DNA from: Paraburkholderia caledonica NBRC 102488
Lineage (GTDB): Bacteria; Pseudomonadota; Gammaproteobacteria; Burkholderiales; Burkholderiaceae
Reading direction: 5' to 3'
Length of the DNA stretch: 64,000 bases
Assembly: GCF_000685095.1 (NCBI RefSeq)
Contig: NZ_BAYE01000003.1
Location: 62,001-126,000 of the forward strand
Of the stretch, positions 34,615-43,743 are shown piece by piece. Each line of letters opens with the position of its first letter. The first letter of the stretch is position 1. Both the position numbers and the translations under genes were made by a program. The notes beneath the pieces are model-generated. The model was given only the letters and a program-made list of their open reading frames with translations, was not told the origin of the DNA and did no database searches.

Positions 34615-35964
34615 TCACGCGCTGCCCGCCACCGTTGTCGCGGCGTGCTGAACCCTGACACGCGGCATCATCAGCGTGACGAGGCCGCCCACGATCAGCG
34701 CGCCCGCAATCAGCACGAGCCCGAACGTCACGCTATGCGTCGCGTCTTTCACGATACCGAGTACATACGGGCTGACATAACCAGCGAGGTTGGCGATCGA
34801 ATTGATCACCGCAATGCCGGCGACCGCAGCGGTGCCTTGCAGGAAGCTCGTCGACATCGACCAGAAGATGCCGAAGCCCGCGAGGATGCCGATATACGCA
34901 ATCGACAAACCGGTGACGGCTAGCGGAATCGAGTTCGTGACCGACGCGCTGCCGAGCAGGCCCGCCGCGCCGATGAAACAGCACACGGCGTAGTGCCAGC
35001 GGCGCTCGCCGGTCACATCCGACGAACGGCCGATCAGAATCATGCCGATACCGGCTGCCAGATACGGAATCGCGGTAACGAAGCCATTGGTCACGAGATT
35101 CGTCACGCCGAGGTCTTTGACGATCTGCGGCAGCCAGAACGAAAAACCTGCATTGCCCGTGACGAGGCAGAAGTAGATCAGCGTGAGCAGCCAGAAGCGG
35201 CCCGAACGCAAAGCGACCGAGAGGCTATGTTCGGCGCCTTCCGCAGCAGCCGCGGCATTCTCGCGCGAGATGCGGGCAAGAATCACGCGTTTTTCGTCGT
35301 CGGTCAGCCACGCGGCCTCGGCGGGCGTGTTGCGCAACACAGCGAGCGCCCAGAAGCCGGCGAGAATCGACGGAATGCCTTCGATCAGGAACATCCACTG
35401 CCAGCCGCGCAATCCGTGTGCTTCGTGCAGCGCCGACATGAGGAAACCCGACAACGGCGCACCGATGATGCCCGCTACCGGAATCGCAGCCATAAAAACG
35501 GCGACCATCCGCGCGCGGCGGTCGGACGGGAACCAGAAAGTCAGATACAGCACGACGCCCGGCACCAGTCCGGCTTCAGCGACGCCGAGGAAAAAGCGCA
35601 GTACGTAGAACATGGTCTCGCTGCGTACGAACATCATCAGACACGACAGCAGGCCCCACAGCATCGTGATGCGGGCGATGGTGGCGCGCGCGCCGAATTT
35701 CTTCAGCAGCAGATTGCTCGGCACCTCGAATACGAAATAGCCGAAGAAGAAGATCCCCGCGCCCAGTCCGTACGCGGCGTTGGAAAGTCCGAGGTCGCCG
35801 GTGAACTGCAGCTTCGCATAACCGATGTTGACGCGATCCAGATACGACAGCACGTAGACGAGGAACAGGAACGGCATGATGCGCCACGTGATCTTGCGGA
35901 TGGCGGCGGCTTCGAGCCAGGCGTCGGAGGACGCGTCGGCAACGGATGGCAATGGGGTGCTCAT
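34615..35964 (-). CDS. MFS transporter, anion:cation symporter family
   Basis: Twelve-helix major-facilitator protein, 449 aa from the ATG at 35964, which has GAGG 5 bases upstream. 'LSYLDRVNIGYAKLQF' in helix 1 and 'AEAGLVPGVVLYLTFWFP' are hallmarks of the ACS (phthalate/tartrate/4-hydroxyphenylacetate-type) group that imports organic anions. It is encoded just downstream of DUF2848 and upstream of the GntR regulator, so it is likely the uptake system of that unit. Confidence 0.9.
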   Translation of the reverse strand: MSTPLPSVADASSDAWLEAAAIRKITWRIMPFLFLVYVLSYLDRVNIGYAKLQFTGDLGLSNAAYGLGAGIFFFGYFVFEVPSNLLLKKFGARATIARITMLWGLLSCLMMFVRSETMFYVLRFFLGVAEAGLVPGVVLYLTFWFPSDRRARMVAVFMAAIPVAGIIGAPLSGFLMSALHEAHGLRGWQWMFLIEGIPSILAGFWALAVLRNTPAEAAWLTDDEKRVILARISRENAAAAAEGAEHSLSVALRSGRFWLLTLIYFCLVTGNAGFSFWLPQIVKDLGVTNLVTNGFVTAIPYLAAGIGMILIGRSSDVTGERRWHYAVCCFIGAAGLLGSASVTNSIPLAVTGLSIAYIGILAGFGIFWSMSTSFLQGTAAVAGIAVINSIANLAGYVSPYVLGIVKDATHSVTFGLVLIAGALIVGGLVTLMMPRVRVQHAATTVAGSA

Positions 35965-35986
35965 GAATGCCTCATTCGACGATAGC

Positions 35987-36673
35987 TCATTCGACAACAG
36001 GTAACGCGCGCACGCGATAGGCGTGACGCAGCGTGCGGTTCAGTACGGGATCGTGCAATTCGAGTTCGAGCGCGTCGCCGTCATCCATGCCGACAATGCC
36101 GCCTTGAACCGCGAGCGTGCCGCAGAACATGGCCGCGCCTTGTGCGAGCGGTGCACGCGCGAGCAGGTCGGCGGCGGGGAGCAGCGAGGCGACGCTGCCT
36201 TGTTGATACACGCGGCGCTCGCCGTTCGCGACCGCATAGGCGCGCAGTTCGAGCTGATCCCAATGGTCGGCGACGTCCTCGAATCGCCACGCGTCGCGCG
36301 CGACCGGCTTCGGACACACCTGCTTGGAGACGGTCACGCCGTAGGCCTCGACTTCGCGGTCGGTGTGATCGGAGCCGACGGTCACGAGCAGTCCCGCACT
36401 GGAATGCACCAGCACGCATTCCGCTTCGCCGCTCGACTTCGTGCCGGCAACGTCGATCTGTTCGGCTTGCGTCAGCAGTTCGGAGCCGAGACGGTAAAAG
36501 CACGGCGTAGTGGACGGGCGCTTCACGCCGAGTTCGGCAAGCTCGGCAATGTGGTGCTCGATTGCGGCCTGATCGCGGCCTGCCCAGCCGGCAATCGTGA
36601 GGCGGTTCACATCGGTTGAAATGGCGCGCTCGGCGCCGGAACGGTCTACAACCTTGAAAGACACCTGCTGCAT
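35987..36673 (-). CDS. DUF2848 family protein
   Basis: Soluble protein of 228 aa from the ATG at 36673 (MQQVSFKVVDRSG). The sequence fits DUF2848, whose members resemble fumarylacetoacetate-hydrolase-like enzymes; no catalytic assignment is known. Conserved-looking parts are 'TIAGWAGRDQAAIEHHIAEL', 'GSDHTDREVEAYGV', 'SKQVCPKPVA' and 'MFCGTLAVQGG'. It is the first gene of the set with the carrier, regulator and amidase and probably acts on the imported compound. Confidence 0.82.
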   Translation of the reverse strand: MQQVSFKVVDRSGAERAISTDVNRLTIAGWAGRDQAAIEHHIAELAELGVKRPSTTPCFYRLGSELLTQAEQIDVAGTKSSGEAECVLVHSSAGLLVTVGSDHTDREVEAYGVTVSKQVCPKPVARDAWRFEDVADHWDQLELRAYAVANGERRVYQQGSVASLLPAADLLARAPLAQGAAMFCGTLAVQGGIVGMDDGDALELELHDPVLNRTLRHAYRVRALPVVE

Positions 36674-36695
36674 GAGTGAACTCCGGGACGATATG

Positions 36696-36721
36696 CGACA
36701 AATATTATTGTGATATTTCAC
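36696..36721. promoter_or_regulatory. AT-rich palindrome in front of the DUF2848 operon
   Basis: AAATAT (36700-36705) and ATATTT (36713-36718) form a 6-7-6 inverted repeat 27 bases upstream of the DUF2848 start, between it and the divergent antiporter gene. Position and symmetry suit an operator for the GntR regulator of the same operon; binding is inferred only. Confidence 0.35.
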
Positions 36722-36841
36722 AGGCGTCCAGCGTGTCAAAAACATTGGCTCCGGATCGCCGACCGGCGCGCGGGCCGCCGCGCCGGAGACGGTTTGTTAC
36801 ACTGCGCTTGTTTGGACATTACTTTTTGTAAGGAAAGACGC

Positions 36842-38599
36842 ATGCACGAAGGCATCGGCTTCATTCAGGATCTGGCGGTCGTGATGGCGCTCGCCGGCGT
36901 CGTTACCGTGCTGTTCCATCGCCTGAAGCAGCCGGTGGTGCTCGGCTATATCGCGGCGGGCGTGATCATTGGGCCGTACACGCCGCCGTTTCAGCTGATC
37001 CACGACGAGCAGACCATCAAGACGTTGGGCGAACTGGGCGTTGTGTTCCTGATGTTTTCGCTCGGTCTCGAATTCAGTCTGCGAAAGCTTTTCAAGGTGG
37101 GCGCGACCGCGATCGTCGCGGCGCTCTCCGAAATCGTGCTGATGTTGTGGCTAGGCTATGAAATCGGCAGCGCATTCGGCTGGAGCCCGATGGATTCGTT
37201 GTTCCTCGGCGCGATACTCGCCATTTCGTCGACGACCATCATCGTCAAGGCGTTGTCTGAGCTTGGCCTGAAGCGCGAGAGTTTCGCGCAACTCGTATTC
37301 GGCATTCTGATCGTCGAAGACATTCTCGCCATCGCGATGCTCGTGCTGCTGTCCGGCATCGCGCAGACAGGGCAGTTGAGCGCGGGCGTTGCGGCTGTCA
37401 CGCTGGGCAAGCTGTTGCTTTTCATGACGGTGTCGCTGGTTGTCGGCATTCTCGTCGTGCCGCGCGCGCTGAACTACGTCGCGCGCGCTCGCAGCGACGA
37501 GATGTTGCTCGTCGCCGTGCTCGGTTTCTGTTTCGGCTTCTGCCTGCTGGTGGTCAAGCTCGACTACAGCATTGCGCTGGGTGCGTTCCTGATTGGCGCG
37601 ATCATGGCCGAATCGCGTCATCTGCATCGAATCGAGCATCTGATTGCGCCGTTGCGCGATGCGTTTTCTGCGATCTTTTTCGTCACCATCGGCTTGATGT
37701 TGAATCCCGCGGTGCTCGTCGACTATGCATGGCCGATTGCCGTCATCACGGTCGCGGTAATCGTCGGCAAGATCGTCTCGTGCGGGCTCGGCACTTTTCT
37801 CGCGGGCAAGGACGGCCGCACGGCGATGCGCGTCGGCATGACGGTCTCACAAATCGGTGAGTTCTCGTTCATCATCGCGTCGCTCGGTTTGACGCTGAAG
37901 GTGACGAGCGCGTTTCTCTATCCGATTGCGGTGGCCGTATCGGCTTTGACCACGCTCTTCACGCCTTATCTGATCCGGGCCGCCGATCCACTCACGCGGC
38001 GTTTCGCCGACGCGATGCCGCGCACGCTCGTCAATGTGTTCGGCATGTATAGCCAGTGGTTGAGCAGCCTCAGCACAGAAAGCGGCGAGCCGACGCTTTT
38101 CAGCATGACGCGGCGAATCATCCTGCAGATCGCGGTGAATCTTGCGTTGGTTGCCGCGATCTTTCTGATTGTGTCCTACGGCGCGCCTTACATCAGTACG
38201 GTGTTGACGCGTTGGGTCAGTTCGGAGCCGATGCAGCGCGTCGTGCTGTGGAGCGTCGCGTTGCTCGTGTCGATGCCGTTTCTGGTGGCGGTTTATCGCA
38301 AGACCAAGTCGCTCGCGTTGCTGCTCGCCGAGGTGAGCGTGCAGCCGGCGACGGCCGGGCGCTTCACGAGCGCGCTGCGTTATGCGATCTCCGATCTCGT
38401 GCCGGTGGTGTGCATGGTCGGCGTGTTTCTGCTCGTCGCGGCGCTTTCGGGCGGTATCCTGCCGCCGACTGGCCTGCTCGCCGCGGTGCTGATCTGCGCG
38501 GCGCTGCTGCTCGCGCTCGTGTGGCGCTGGTGCGTGAAGATTCACGCGGCAATGCAGATCGCGCTGCGCGAAACTTTTGACGAACAGCCGGATCCCTAA
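36842..38599 (+). CDS. CPA2-family monovalent cation:proton antiporter (KefB-like)
   Basis: Membrane antiporter of 585 aa with the Na+/H+-exchanger domain in residues 1 to about 380 ('PVVLGYIAAGVIIGPYTPP', 'LGVVFLMFSLGLEFSLRKL', 'AISSTTIIVKALSELGL', 'IVEDILAIAMLVLLSG'). The C-terminal part carries additional helices and no TrkA-N domain, unlike KefB/KefC. K+ or Na+ against H+ is likely. The ATG at 36842 has TAAGGAAAG upstream. Confidence 0.9.
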   Translation: MHEGIGFIQDLAVVMALAGVVTVLFHRLKQPVVLGYIAAGVIIGPYTPPFQLIHDEQTIKTLGELGVVFLMFSLGLEFSLRKLFKVGATAIVAALSEIVLMLWLGYEIGSAFGWSPMDSLFLGAILAISSTTIIVKALSELGLKRESFAQLVFGILIVEDILAIAMLVLLSGIAQTGQLSAGVAAVTLGKLLLFMTVSLVVGILVVPRALNYVARARSDEMLLVAVLGFCFGFCLLVVKLDYSIALGAFLIGAIMAESRHLHRIEHLIAPLRDAFSAIFFVTIGLMLNPAVLVDYAWPIAVITVAVIVGKIVSCGLGTFLAGKDGRTAMRVGMTVSQIGEFSFIIASLGLTLKVTSAFLYPIAVAVSALTTLFTPYLIRAADPLTRRFADAMPRTLVNVFGMYSQWLSSLSTESGEPTLFSMTRRIILQIAVNLALVAAIFLIVSYGAPYISTVLTRWVSSEPMQRVVLWSVALLVSMPFLVAVYRKTKSLALLLAEVSVQPATAGRFTSALRYAISDLVPVVCMVGVFLLVAALSGGILPPTGLLAAVLICAALLLALVWRWCVKIHAAMQIALRETFDEQPDP

Positions 38600-38727
38600 G
38601 TTAGACGGAACTGCGCGAGGCGGCCCGACAATGTGAGCAATTGTGTGCGGGTTTGCCGGGTCAAGCACGCTGGCGGATAATCAGGGCATATTCATTCGTT
38701 CGCGTGGAAGGCGCCTGTCCAACAGTC

Positions 38728-40212
38728 ATGAGCGAAAACAAACCCGAAAACGCCGGTCAATCCGGCAGTTCGACGCCGCCTCCGGCATCGCCGGAAAGCT
38801 TCGGCCAAACACTGGCCGAACCGACCGCATCGTTACCCCTCTCGCATGAAGACGTCATTCAGTCGCCCGTGAAAGATCCGGTCGCGTCGACGGCGGCGCC
38901 GTCGTCCGTGCCCGTTACGGCATCGGTCCCGGCGCCGGCCGCTTCGTCGGAGGCGGCTGCGAGGTCATCGACTGACGACCCCGAAAGTGCGTCCACCGTT
39001 ACGCCAGTCGTCAAACGGACCGCCCAGCAACGCGACGCGGCCGAGGCGCGCAGTTCCGCCGCGGCTTCCACCGCGAAGCAGGAGGCCGCGGTTCATGAGC
39101 GCGACTCGCGCCCGGTTCGCGGGCGGGAAGTTCCGTCCACTCATAACGCGACGCCGCTGACCAGTGAACCGATTCAAGGCGAACTCATCGCTTCGGCCGA
39201 CGACGTGCTCGCCGCCGAAGACGCCGCCGCATCCACCGCGCGTCCGGCGGGTTCGCCTCCGCCGGGCTTCGGCGCCGCGCCCGATTTCACCGCGACCAAC
39301 CCGCCGCCGCCGAATGCGTTGCCGCCGTCGCCACCACGCTATCTGAAGCAGACGGACTCGGCGTGGTCCGTGTTTGGCCGCATCATCGCGGCGCGCGCGC
39401 GACAGCTGTTCGATCGGGCCGGTCAGCGGATCACGCAGCGCACGCTGCGCATCGGCGTATCGGCGCGAATCTTTCACCCGGAGCCGGGTGCGAAAGGGCT
39501 GCGGGGCAAGACGCTGCAATATCTCGAAGAGTCGATTGCGCACTGGGTAATGTCGCGCGACGTGCTGGTCTTCATGATTCCGACGGTCGGGCACCAGGGC
39601 ATGCTGCATCCGAGCAACATCCGTTTGCGCGACTATGCGAAGCATCTCGACGGTCTGTTGCTGCAAGGCGGCGCGGACGTTTCGCCCCAATCGTATGCCG
39701 AGGCGGCGACGAGTCCCGAATGGCCCGGCGACCGCGTGCGCGACATGTACGAGCTCGAACTACTGCATGAATTCATCGAGTCTGGCAAGCCGGTGCTCGG
39801 CGTGTGCCGCGGTTGCCAGCTGATCAATGTGGCGTTCGGCGGGACCTTGTATCAGGATATCGCCACCGACGTGCCGACCGCCGGTGCGCACGTGAACGAA
39901 GATTACGATCAACATCGGCATGCCATCCATTTCCCTGACGGCTCGACGCTCGCCAATATGTTTCCCGCCCGGCGCGATGCGATCGTCAACTCGATTCACC
40001 ATCAGGCGGTCAAGACGCTCGGCCGCGATCTGAATATCGAGGCGGTGTCGGCATCGGACGGCATTATCGAAGCCGTGCGCTACCGGCGCGCGCCTTTCGT
40101 GATGGGCGTGCAATGGCATCCCGAGTTCCATCGCGCGGGCGGTCCTGAGTTGCTCGATTGCACGCCGCTGCTCGATACATTCCTGCGAGTGGCGCGCGAA
40201 ACGCGCTTCTAG
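38728..40212 (+). CDS. Class-I glutamine-amidotransferase-like hydrolase (peptidase C26) with long disordered N-terminus
   Basis: Protein of 494 aa in two parts. Residues 1 to about 235 are low complexity, rich in Ala, Ser, Thr, Pro and Glu, with no signal peptide. Residues about 255-494 are a C26-type domain: nucleophile Cys360 in GVCRGCQLIN, catalytic His464 and Glu466 in QWHPEFH. This domain resembles gamma-glutamyl-gamma-aminobutyrate hydrolase (PuuD) and hydrolyses gamma-glutamyl amides. The disordered half is not part of the usual about 250-residue enzyme. The start at 38728 (MSENKPENAG) is preferred to an upstream frame. Confidence 0.87.
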   Translation: MSENKPENAGQSGSSTPPPASPESFGQTLAEPTASLPLSHEDVIQSPVKDPVASTAAPSSVPVTASVPAPAASSEAAARSSTDDPESASTVTPVVKRTAQQRDAAEARSSAAASTAKQEAAVHERDSRPVRGREVPSTHNATPLTSEPIQGELIASADDVLAAEDAAASTARPAGSPPPGFGAAPDFTATNPPPPNALPPSPPRYLKQTDSAWSVFGRIIAARARQLFDRAGQRITQRTLRIGVSARIFHPEPGAKGLRGKTLQYLEESIAHWVMSRDVLVFMIPTVGHQGMLHPSNIRLRDYAKHLDGLLLQGGADVSPQSYAEAATSPEWPGDRVRDMYELELLHEFIESGKPVLGVCRGCQLINVAFGGTLYQDIATDVPTAGAHVNEDYDQHRHAIHFPDGSTLANMFPARRDAIVNSIHHQAVKTLGRDLNIEAVSASDGIIEAVRYRRAPFVMGVQWHPEFHRAGGPELLDCTPLLDTFLRVARETRF

Positions 40213-40287
40213 GCATGGGGTGACGGCAGTTCGGGCTTGCGCTTGCGGATTGCCGGCGTGGCCCGGTGCTGGAAAATGTAATTCGTC

Positions 40288-40323
40288 AGAGGCGCCACTG
40301 GGTAAGTGGCGCCTCGTTATTTA
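40288..40323 (+). terminator. Rho-independent terminator after the C26 hydrolase
   Basis: GAGGCGCCACT and AGTGGCGCCTC form an 11-bp stem around GGGTA, followed by GTTATTTAT. It lies about 75 bases after the hydrolase stop codon. Confidence 0.75.
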
Positions 40324-40574
40324 TGCGCTCGCCGTTATCACTTGCGCGTGGTGTTTGGCGTCTTGTCTTGTCCATCGACGCCATGTGTCTCCTGCGTTTC
40401 AAGCCTTATCCAGATATGTTTTATTTCGCGATAGGCCGGCATGTCGTGTATTTCGCACAACGTAGTTTCATCTCAATTTAAAGTCTATTTTTACGACGCT
40501 TCAATGCTTCGCTTAAGCGACAATCCGCGCGATAATCCAAAGCTGTTTTCTGGATCCGCATGGAGCATGCACGT
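40324..40574. other. AT-richer region before the DUF2968 gene
   Basis: No gene is visible. G+C content falls toward 40420-40530, consistent with the promoter of the next gene. Several TATTT-rich stretches occur but no confident -35/-10 pair. Confidence 0.35.
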
Positions 40575-41372
40575 ATGAAGTACACCTTATTGATACGGCG
40601 CGCCATGCTGCTCGCGACTTCGTGTGCGCTGTTGCAGCATGGCGGGTTCGTGCTGGCCGCGCAAGGCGAAATGGCGGCACCCATGGTTGGCACGCGGCCG
40701 GCCATGAACGCTCTTACGCCGCAGCCCGTCGTCGCTGCGCTGCGCGACGCGGCGTCGGGGGCTGCCTCGGCCTCGGTTGTGTCGCTTGCGCCAGGTGCCT
40801 CAGGGTCGTCAGGTTCATTAGCTCAGTCGGCTTCGTCGCCCGAATCGCCCATGTCAAGTGAAGCGCAAGGCAACGTGGCCGAGTTAATGCAAATGATCCA
40901 GGACACGAAGCTGAGCGAATTGCGCACCACATACAACGGCAGTTATGGCGCGAGCCTTTTCTTCTATCCGCGCGAGATGACGTACTACGTCGCGTTGTTT
41001 CAGGACAAGCATTTCTGGCGGGTAATCAAGTCGACGGACGCGGGCCGGGCTGAAGCGATCTACGCAGGATTCGTACAGCAAACCGCGCAGTTAGCTGAGG
41101 TGGAGATTCACCGGACGCAGCTGCAGGCGCAGAAGGCGTACATAGAGGACACTATCGCGTTGTCCGAAGATCGTGCGAAGCGCCTGCAAGCTGACCTTGA
41201 GGTCGCCCGCACCCAGCAGGCCAAGGTCAACGACTACCAGCGTCAGACGCAAAACGAAGCGGCCGCGTTACGCGAGGAAAAAGAGCGGGCACAGGCGCAA
41301 CTGCGGCAGGTGCAAGGTCAGGTCATGCAACTGCAACGGCAGACCGAAATGGGCTTGGCAGGCCAGAAGTAA
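40575..41372 (+). CDS. DUF2968 secreted protein with C-terminal coiled coil
   Basis: Exported protein of 265 aa. A signal peptide (hydrophobic stretch about residues 8-29, cut near VLA-AQ) is followed by an Ala/Ser-rich low-complexity spacer, a globular DUF2968 segment ('LSELRTTYNGSYGASLFFYP', 'ALFQDKHFWRVIKS') and a long Gln/Glu/Arg-rich helix from about residue 165 to the end, predicted coiled coil. Function unknown; found mainly in Burkholderiaceae. The ATG at 40575 has GGAG 9-10 bases upstream; an ATG at 40560 is the alternative. A terminator follows closely. Confidence 0.82.
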   Translation: MKYTLLIRRAMLLATSCALLQHGGFVLAAQGEMAAPMVGTRPAMNALTPQPVVAALRDAASGAASASVVSLAPGASGSSGSLAQSASSPESPMSSEAQGNVAELMQMIQDTKLSELRTTYNGSYGASLFFYPREMTYYVALFQDKHFWRVIKSTDAGRAEAIYAGFVQQTAQLAEVEIHRTQLQAQKAYIEDTIALSEDRAKRLQADLEVARTQQAKVNDYQRQTQNEAAALREEKERAQAQLRQVQGQVMQLQRQTEMGLAGQK

Positions 41373-41390
41373 AAGCGCTTGAAATGCGGA

Positions 41391-41423
41391 GGAAGCCCGG
41401 CTTTGGTAGCCGGGCTTTTTTGT
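41391..41423 (+). terminator. Rho-independent terminator after DUF2968
   Basis: AAGCCCGGCT and AGCCGGGCTT pair around TTGGT, followed by TTTTTT. It lies 20 bases after the stop codon; the gene on the other side is convergent. Confidence 0.88.
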
Positions 41424-41439
41424 GCCGCTTTTCGCGCGG

Positions 41440-42627
41440 CTATCTGATGAATTGATCTGGGACTTCGGTCACTCGCCGATGTGTGAGACGGGCGCTCCAC
41501 TGCTGCCCGGCGCTCCCGTCCAGATTCGCGGATGATGCCTGCTGCGCCTGCTGCGTCGTGCTGCCGTGGCGAATGCTCGCGGACATGTCGGCGAACGTGT
41601 AGTCGCTCGTGCCTGGCTGCGTCGGCGCGGGCGGCGAGTATGATCCCGCAACCGACGGTTTGACGAACATCCCCGTTACAGGCGGTGGCATTGCGATAGT
41701 CGACGCGCCGTCGGCTGCGTGCTGCCGATGGCTCACAGCGTCAGTTCTCGCGGGATGTCTATAGACGATCCGGCGATCGCCGTCATTCTTCACGGCAAGC
41801 GGCGTGCGTGTGCGGACGATGGTCGCAGAGCGGTGCGGTTCGATCGACGCGGTTGTCGGCGGGTGCAACGTCAAGCCGCCCACAGCAACGGTCCGGGCCG
41901 TGCCGGACACCAATGCGGTTCGCGCATGCTGCCGCGCAAAGACAGCGCTTGCACCGCTCATGTTTGCTGTTTCGGCGACGCTGTTCGAAACGTCAACGGT
42001 ATCGCGCCGCGGAATTTGCCTGGCCGGCGTCTGGCGCTCGACCACCGCTATGTCAGTGCGCCTCGGGAGGTTGCCAATGCGCAGACCACGGACGTCGACA
42101 TGACCGACCGCCGTCCATGCGAGCAGTGCGGCGCCGCTCAACGCGCAGGCGCCTCCCGCCAGCGCCCACCGCGGCATGAGGGGCGCGCGTGCCGCCGATC
42201 CTGCGACATGCGCTTTCACTGGCGCAAAGGCATCCTGAAAAGGGGGAGCGTCAGGTACAGCTAAATTGTCCGCGAAAACCGAGTGCCCCGGAGGCAAGCC
42301 GCCCCGAAGTCGCAACGCCTCCGCCTCATGCTCACCCACTGTCTCCGCCGTCATCGCGCCTGTCGCCAATCCCATCATGATCGCCGCGGAAGCGTCAGCA
42401 AGCTGATGGTTCGGCGCCTCCCATCGACAGAACGAGCGAATAGGCTGGTCGCGTAAGTCAAATGTCTTGAGGACCGCTCCGTAAAGCCCGTGCAGCCCTT
42501 TATCCAACCGGTGGCTTGGCGCGAGCAACGCCCACCCGCGGCCGAAGGGCGCCGGCACACCATTGAACGGGCGGGAGCGGGGCAACGCCATCGCGCCGTC
42601 AATTATCGTTAAAGGTGTGGTGGGCAT
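41440..42627 (-). CDS. Hypothetical protein with one membrane segment
   Basis: Predicted protein of 395 aa, not recognised. Residues 1-150 are a mostly polar, probably cytoplasmic part with a hydrophobic patch 'AAIMMGLATGAMTA'. A single membrane helix is at about 153-175 (WALAGGACALSGAALLAW). The rest is a Thr/Ser/Arg/Pro-rich, probably disordered periplasmic tail. The frame is open throughout and codon use resembles its neighbours, so I think it is real. Domain order (cytoplasmic - one TM - extracytoplasmic tail) recalls membrane-anchored regulators, but no anti-sigma or protease motif is visible. Confidence 0.6.
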   Translation of the reverse strand: MPTTPLTIIDGAMALPRSRPFNGVPAPFGRGWALLAPSHRLDKGLHGLYGAVLKTFDLRDQPIRSFCRWEAPNHQLADASAAIMMGLATGAMTAETVGEHEAEALRLRGGLPPGHSVFADNLAVPDAPPFQDAFAPVKAHVAGSAARAPLMPRWALAGGACALSGAALLAWTAVGHVDVRGLRIGNLPRRTDIAVVERQTPARQIPRRDTVDVSNSVAETANMSGASAVFARQHARTALVSGTARTVAVGGLTLHPPTTASIEPHRSATIVRTRTPLAVKNDGDRRIVYRHPARTDAVSHRQHAADGASTIAMPPPVTGMFVKPSVAGSYSPPAPTQPGTSDYTFADMSASIRHGSTTQQAQQASSANLDGSAGQQWSARLTHRRVTEVPDQFIR

Positions 42628-42899
42628 CGATCTCTTCCAGCGCCTCGGGGACGGACGCCGCCTGGCGCCCCGTAGGTCGGTGAGACGATGGCCTCGGAGC
42701 AGTACGCGAGGAACGCCTCACGCGCGTCAACGCGCAAAAGCGCAGGGACGCGTATCAGCCTCCGCGAATGCATTATCGCTTCAACAGAAAAGCCATCGTC
42801 GGGAAGAATGCATGATGCGCCCGAACGAAACCGGCAACGCTCAGACGTTTCGCAACGTGAGTGCAGATCTGTCCGGGATTGCGGCGCTCAAGACGCAGC

Positions 42900-43445
42900 T
42901 CAAGCGCTCGACTTGTCCAACCGATAAACATAGCGCAGCGCCGTGATATCCACGCCGCCCATGCGATCCGGCTCTGCGCCGACATACTGCCAGCCTTGCC
43001 GTTCATAGAAACCGATAGCCGGCAGATTGCCCTCTAGCGCGAACAAATAGAGTTGAGTCTCGCCCTGCGCGCGAGCCCAGTCTTCGGCGGCGCGCATCAG
43101 CAGTTTGCCGACGCCAATGCCCTGATGGTCCGGAAGTGCATGCAGGTTATCCAGCAGCACGCCCCACGCGGATTCCGGTTGACTCTCCACGCATACGAAG
43201 CCAACGGGCTCGCCGCCCAGTTCTGCAATCGCCACCATGCGACGCTCGCCGCCCGGCGCGCTCATGCGGGCCTCCCAATAGGCGGCGCGCTCCTGAGTGA
43301 CTTCACCGTCCAGAAAAGCGTCAGGCAACAGACCACGATAAGTGGCGCGCCAGCTCGTGCTGTGAATAGACGCGATGAGCGCTGCGTCGACGATGGTTGC
43401 GGGGCGCAGCGAAAGGGCGGAGGCGGTTGGCATCGGGAAGGGCAT
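42900..43445 (-). CDS. GNAT-family N-acetyltransferase
   Basis: Acetyltransferase of 181 aa from the ATG at 43445. The acetyl-CoA loop is 'DHQGIGVGKLLMRAAEDWA' (pattern Q/R-x-x-G-x-G/A), with the preceding 'WGVLLDNLHALP' strand and 'LYLFALEGNLPAIGFYERQGW' as motif B. The substrate (small amine or protein N-terminus) is unknown. It is monocistronic. Confidence 0.88.
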   Translation of the reverse strand: MPFPMPTASALSLRPATIVDAALIASIHSTSWRATYRGLLPDAFLDGEVTQERAAYWEARMSAPGGERRMVAIAELGGEPVGFVCVESQPESAWGVLLDNLHALPDHQGIGVGKLLMRAAEDWARAQGETQLYLFALEGNLPAIGFYERQGWQYVGAEPDRMGGVDITALRYVYRLDKSSA

Positions 43446-43743
43446 CACGGCAATGACGAGTTGCAATTCTAACGGTCGCGAGTGGCGCAACTGGCTGTAA
43501 TGAAAATGTAGGGAATATGCAACAGCACTATGGACGGTAACATGCTGTGGCGCGGCTTCTGGCGGACCTCAACGTTTACCCTGATACCGCTAAAGTGTAT
43601 TGGGTCGCAGAATTCAGCGCCCCCGGCGCGGCTCAACCTGCGGCCATCCATTTGCCTGTGGCATCCGCATTCTCACCGGGCGCGAATCGTTTCAACTGCC
43701 AGATCGCCGCGGCTTGCCGGGCGTGGGCTTATCAGAGAACGTC

